Source: an uncultured Oscillospiraceae bacterium (GTDB taxonomy: Bacteria; Bacillota; Clostridia; Oscillospirales; Oscillospiraceae). From it: DNA of 14,697 bases. Where the stretch lies: assembly GCA_934591705.1 (NCBI GenBank), contig CAKTPM010000031.1, positions 1 through 14,697 on the forward strand, written 5' to 3'. Shown here piece after piece: positions 12,105 to 14,697 of the stretch; positions within the stretch are counted from its first letter, which is position 1, and each line of letters begins with the position of its first letter. The position numbers and the translations under genes are program-made. Under the pieces are notes generated by a model. The model was given only the letters and a program-made list of their open reading frames with translations. It was not told where the DNA came from and did no database searches.

Positions 12105-13561
12105 TCGACATCAGCTTTGACGAAAAGGTAAAAATCGGCCTGCAATATTGCCTGGAGACCCTCCACGGCTGCTCCCCCTTCGGCTTAGAGCGTATCCGCC
12201 GCCTGCGGTTCTATGCGCCCCAGGAGCGCGCCGAGCTGGAGACGGAGCTGGGCAATGTCCGCCGCCTGGCGGACGCCTCGGCGGACTTAAAGCCCGTGCT
12301 GGACAAGACCATGGTGCTTTTGTGCCAGATGAAGGACATCCGCAACTCCCTGCGCCGCTGCCAGACCGACGAGATCCCCGACCATGTGGAGCTCTTTGAG
12401 ATCAAGGGCTACCTCCAGCGGCTGGACGGCCTGCGGCCCCTTTTCGCCCAGATGGACGAGAAGGCCCACTTTGAAAACCTCTCCTTCCACGACCCGGCCC
12501 CGGCCCTGGCCATCCTGGACCCGGACGGCACCGGCAGCCGCGGCTTCTACATCCCCGACAGCGCCACCCAGAAGCTCCGGGAGATACGCGCCGCCAAGAA
12601 GGATGTGGAGGCCCGGCTCTATAAGGCCCTTACCGACGCCGAGAAGGACTCCCTGCGCACCGAGCGCACCCGTATCTGCGCCGAGGAGGACGCCGAGGAG
12701 ATGAAGGTCCGCCGCTCCATGGCCCGGGCCCTGGCCCCCCTGGTGGACGACCTTCTGGCGGATGCCGACAATGCCGGCCGCCTGGACTTCATGATCCAGA
12801 AGGCCCTCTTCGCCGTGCGCTACGGCGGCGTGCTGCCGGAGATCACCGACGGGGAGCTGCAGCTCACGGAGATGGTGAACCCGGAGATCGTGGATCTGCT
12901 CGATGAGCAGGGCCGGAGGTTCGTGCCTGTGTCCATTGCCTTGGAGCGGGGCGCCACGGTGATCACCGGCGCCAACATGGGCGGTAAGTCCGTGGCCATG
13001 AAGACCGTGGCCCTCAACGCCCTTTTGTTCCAGGCGGGCTTCCTGGTCTGCGCCAAGGAGGCGCGGATGCCTCTTTTCCACAGCGTGAAGATGCTCTTTG
13101 ATGACCTGCAGTCCATCCAGTCGGGCCTCTCGGGCTTTGGCTCGGAGATCGTGGAGTTCCAGAAGACCCTCCGGCAGGTGAAGGAGGGCTACTCCCTCTT
13201 TTTGCTGGACGAGTTCGCCCGGGGCACCAACCCCGACGAGGGCGCCATCATCGTCCAGGCCGTCACCAAGTATCTCAACGACATCAACGCCATCTCCGTG
13301 CTCACCACCCACTATGACAAGGTGGCGGAGTTCGCCCGGCTGCACTATCAGATCATCGGCCTGCGGGACATCGACCCCGAGCAGATCAAAAAGGAGATGG
13401 CCGCCACCACGGAGAGCGGCGTGGCCGTCATCGCCCGGCACATGAACTACGGCCTCTACCGGGTGGTGGGCAAGGAGAGCTGCCCCCGGGATGCCCTGAA
13501 CATCTGCCGGATGCTTTCCCTGGAGCCGGAGATCCTGAAAAAGATCGAAAGTGCCTATTAA
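12101..13561 (+). CDS. kamC: Lysine 5,6-aminomutase reactivase ATPase KamC (MutS-like)
   Basis: The 486-residue protein has a helical lever/clamp-like N-terminal part (about 30-250) and a C-terminal MutS-type ATPase: Walker A TGANMGGKSVAMK (289-301), the segment SGLSGFGSEI (341-350), Walker B SLFLLDEFARGTNPDEGA (365-382) and the switch TTHYDK (402-407). It lacks the mismatch-recognition and connector domains of MutS, so it is not a repair MutS (about 850 aa). MutS-like ATPases of this size accompany lysine and ornithine aminomutases, where they are thought to reactivate the cobalamin enzyme by ATP-driven conformational change. It overlaps kamB by 4 nt. No clear terminator follows before the riboswitch promoter. 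Confidence 0.85.
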   Translation: MIDISFDEKVKIGLQYCLETLHGCSPFGLERIRRLRFYAPQERAELETELGNVRRLADASADLKPVLDKTMVLLCQMKDIRNSLRRCQTDEIPDHVELFEIKGYLQRLDGLRPLFAQMDEKAHFENLSFHDPAPALAILDPDGTGSRGFYIPDSATQKLREIRAAKKDVEARLYKALTDAEKDSLRTERTRICAEEDAEEMKVRRSMARALAPLVDDLLADADNAGRLDFMIQKALFAVRYGGVLPEITDGELQLTEMVNPEIVDLLDEQGRRFVPVSIALERGATVITGANMGGKSVAMKTVALNALLFQAGFLVCAKEARMPLFHSVKMLFDDLQSIQSGLSGFGSEIVEFQKTLRQVKEGYSLFLLDEFARGTNPDEGAIIVQAVTKYLNDINAISVLTTHYDKVAEFARLHYQIIGLRDIDPEQIKKEMAATTESGVAVIARHMNYGLYRVVGKESCPRDALNICRMLSLEPEILKKIESAY

Positions 13562-13658
13562 AAGCCCGGTTTCCTTTCGGGAAAATCGAACAAAGAACGG
13601 CTTGAAAAACTGTGTGTATTGCACAAAAAAATTATTGTCTTTTTTGTCACGATGTCAC

Positions 13659-13686
13659 TTGACAACAGCGGCGAAAACGGTATAAT
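13659..13686 (+). promoter_or_regulatory. Perfect-consensus promoter of the kal-kce transcript
   Basis: TTGACA (13659-13664), a 16-bp spacer and TATAAT (13681-13686) give 12/12 matches. Transcription should start near 13693, about 20 nt before helix P1 of the riboswitch. A strong promoter followed by a terminator fits control at the level of attenuation and not of initiation. Confidence 0.9.
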
Positions 13687-13711
13687 TAGTATAGAATTTC
13701 TTAATATCAGT

Positions 13712-13875
13712 CAATAGAGGTGCGAAGAGCAGGGTAGCTGCCGTTTGTTTGCGGGCACAAGTTCGCGGCAGGGAAGGGGCTCTTCGCCGAAGGTCGGCCG
13801 CGTGCCCGTGCGGTCTTCTTGGGAGCGCCGTGTAAGCGTCGCTACTGTCATGTAGTCATACATGGAGCGCTATTG
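13712..13875 (+). promoter_or_regulatory. Lysine riboswitch aptamer (L box)
   Basis: The conserved core is present in order: AATAGAGGTGCGAA, AGGGTAG, GGGAAGGGG, TCGCCGAAG, CTACTGTCA and GGAGCGCTATT, as in B. subtilis lysC. Helices can be drawn by hand. P1 is CAATAG (13712-13717) with CTATTG (13870-13875). P2 is GCGAAGAGC (13722-13730) with GCTCTTCGC (13779-13787), capped by CTGCCG/CGGCAG (13738-13743 with 13766-13771). P3 is GGCCGC (13796-13801) with GCGGTC (13810-13815). P5 is CATGT/ACATG (13849-13853 with 13860-13864). The loops CGGGCAC (13752-13758) and GTGCCCG (13802-13808) are complementary over 7 nt, reproducing the L2-L3 kissing contact of this class. It senses free L-lysine. It controls kal-kce, and the switch geometry predicts activation by lysine. 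Confidence 0.95.
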
Positions 13876-13905
13876 GTCAATGTCCTTGACCAATGGCGCT
13901 TTTTT
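13866..13905 (+). terminator. Riboswitch-controlled intrinsic terminator
   Basis: AGCGCTATTGGTCAA (13866-13880) pairs with TTGACCAATGGCGCT (13886-13900) around TGTCC, with a single U-G pair, and runs into T6 (13900-13905). The left arm includes CTATTG (13870-13875), the 3' strand of aptamer helix P1, so the aptamer and terminator exclude each other. I see no separate antiterminator hairpin. Confidence 0.93.
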
Positions 13906-13987
13906 CATGCCCGCAAGCAAGGGAGCGCCGGGGCCGGTCCCTGGTATTTGAAATGGTTATCTAAAAATTTTTTTAGGAGGAAACATT

Positions 13988-14389
13988 ATGGAAAAGATCA
14001 CTTCTCTGCTGCGTCTGCGTATGAGCGCCAAGGATGCCCATTACGGCGGAAACCTGGTGGACGGCGCCCACATGGTGCACCTGTTCGGCGATGTGGCCAC
14101 TGAGCTGCTCATCAAGTGCGACGGCGATGAGGGCCTGTTCTGCGCTTATGACAATGTTGAGTTCCTGGCCCCTGTGTACGCCGGCGATTACATCGAGGCC
14201 TACGGCGAGATCGAGAAGATCGGCAACACCTCCCGCACCATGAAGTTTGAGGCCCGCAAGGTCGTGGTCTCCCGGGGCGATATCTCCGCCTCCGCCGCCG
14301 ATGCTCTGGAGGAGCCCATCGTTGTCTGCCGCGCCCACGGCACCTGCGTGACCCCCAAGGATTGCCAGCGCAAGGAGATCAAGAAGTAA
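13988..14389 (+). CDS. kal: 3-aminobutyryl-CoA ammonia lyase
   Basis: Kal removes ammonia from L-3-aminobutyryl-CoA to give crotonyl-CoA, which is then reduced to butyryl-CoA, in anaerobic lysine fermentation; it is cytoplasmic. The 133-residue protein is a short hotdog-fold enzyme of the usual length, with RLRMSAKDAHYGGNLVDGA near the N-terminus, CAYDNVEFLAPVYAGDYIEA in the middle (19-residue stretch of the hotdog core) and VVCRAHGTCV at the C-terminus. AGGAGG (13975-13980) lies 7 nt before ATG 13988. An A/T-rich self-complementary stretch (13961-13976) just upstream may slightly mask it. The gene is the first behind the lysine riboswitch and terminator. kce follows after 33 nt. Confidence 0.93.
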   Translation: MEKITSLLRLRMSAKDAHYGGNLVDGAHMVHLFGDVATELLIKCDGDEGLFCAYDNVEFLAPVYAGDYIEAYGEIEKIGNTSRTMKFEARKVVVSRGDISASAADALEEPIVVCRAHGTCVTPKDCQRKEIKK

Positions 14390-14422
14390 TTCCCAGAATT
14401 CTGTGATTAAGGAGAAGTAATT

Positions 14423-14697
14423 ATGGAAAAGCTGATCATTACGGCCGCTATCTGCGGTGCCGAGGTCACCAAGGCCTCCAACCCCGCCGTTCCCTACACC
14501 GTAGAGGAAATGGTTCGCGAGGCCAAGGCCGCCTATGAGGCCGGCGCCGCCATCCTGCACATCCATGTCCGCAACGACGACGGTACCCCCACCCAGGATC
14601 GTGAGCGCTTCCGCGTGGTGATGGACGCCATCCGCAAGGAACTGCCCGATGTCATCATGATCCCCTCCACCGGCGGCGCCACCGGCATGAGCCCCGA
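14423..14697 (+). CDS. kce: 3-keto-5-aminohexanoate cleavage enzyme (partial, cut by window end)
   Basis: Kce (BKACE/DUF849 family) condenses 3-keto-5-aminohexanoate with acetyl-CoA to yield acetoacetate and 3-aminobutyryl-CoA, the substrate of Kal. The first 91 residues are visible, about a third of the usual 270-280. They show LIITAAICGAEVTKASNP, a TIM-barrel start with AAYEAGAAILHIHVR whose His46 and His48 fit the zinc ligands known for the family, and MIPSTGGATGMSPE. GGAG (14411-14414) lies 8 nt before ATG 14423. With kal it forms a two-step module under the lysine riboswitch; further pathway genes (kdd, kamA, kamD, kamE) may follow beyond the window. Confidence 0.92.
   Translation, partial: MEKLIITAAICGAEVTKASNPAVPYTVEEMVREAKAAYEAGAAILHIHVRNDDGTPTQDRERFRVVMDAIRKELPDVIMIPSTGGATGMSP

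Noticed and set aside
12101..13561. Annotation as DNA mismatch repair MutS/MutS2
   Set aside because: The protein is only 486 residues, lacks mismatch-recognition domains and a Smr domain, and lies in a kamB-kal-kce context. Only the ATPase core is shared with MutS.
12287..13624. 445-codon minus-strand frame opposite kamC
   Set aside because: It is antisense to a well supported MutS-like ATPase and has no ribosome site or recognisable motif.
13961..13976. Self-complementary CTAAAAA/TTTTTAG next to the kal Shine-Dalgarno
   Set aside because: The stem is A/U only with a minimal loop and would be very weak; it is not treated as a translation switch.
13819..14103. Open frame of 94 codons overlapping the riboswitch and kal
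   Set aside because: It is frame-shifted relative to kal, crosses the terminator, and translates the structured RNA region. kal has the ribosome site and the family match.

Overview
The window reads as chromosomal DNA of an anaerobic, spore-forming, GC-rich member of the Clostridia. A gut Oscillospirales-type butyrate producer of the Intestinimonas/Flavonifractor kind fits best, but that placement is inferred from gene content and base composition, with no marker-gene match. Supporting signs are a sporulation-specific spoIIP, the anaerobic lysine-fermentation genes kal and kce with the aminomutase reactivase pair kamB/kamC, a lysine riboswitch, Gram-positive style Shine-Dalgarno sites, and many GTG/TTG starts.

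Region 1 (1 to about 2190) is visibly more AT-rich than the rest and looks like an accessory patch. It holds the 3' end of an unidentified gene, a purine nucleoside phosphorylase (punA), a small lipoprotein and a two-helix membrane protein. Two copies of a block of about 160 bp (71-229 and 1726-1888, 143/150 identical over the ungapped part) bracket punA and the lipoprotein gene. The block contains a hairpin lying between the tail ends of two convergent reading frames.

Region 2 (2190-4842) has two minus-strand genes, a ThrE-type threonine/serine exporter and spoIIP. Each has its own recognisable promoter and a terminator. Region 3 (4754-7782) is a plus-strand run: a uridine-kinase-like P-loop kinase, a tiny cysteine-rich ferredoxin-thioredoxin-reductase-like protein, a metallo-beta-lactamase-fold hydrolase coupled to it, and a YitT-family membrane protein, closed by a perfect 34-bp palindromic terminator.

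Region 4 (7834-9864) is minus strand: tsaE-tsaB-upp (tRNA t6A modification plus uracil salvage) with its terminator. Just beyond lies an apparently free-standing structured small RNA of about 79 nt, with a perfect consensus promoter and a U7 terminator, which I could not assign to a known family.

Region 5 (9899-14697) is plus strand: an FtsW/RodA glycosyltransferase followed at 33 nt by kamB and kamC (4-nt overlap). Then come a perfect-consensus promoter, a complete lysine riboswitch, an intrinsic terminator and kal-kce (kce is cut by the window end). The left arm of the terminator contains the 3' strand of aptamer helix P1, so lysine binding should prevent termination. This geometry predicts an ON switch that turns on lysine breakdown when lysine is plentiful, the reverse of the usual lysC/lysine-transport OFF switch. 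Kal and Kce act in the middle of the lysine to acetate plus butyrate pathway, and KamB/KamC would maintain the B12-dependent lysine 5,6-aminomutase that acts upstream of them. The aminomutase genes themselves are not in the window and may lie beyond its right edge.
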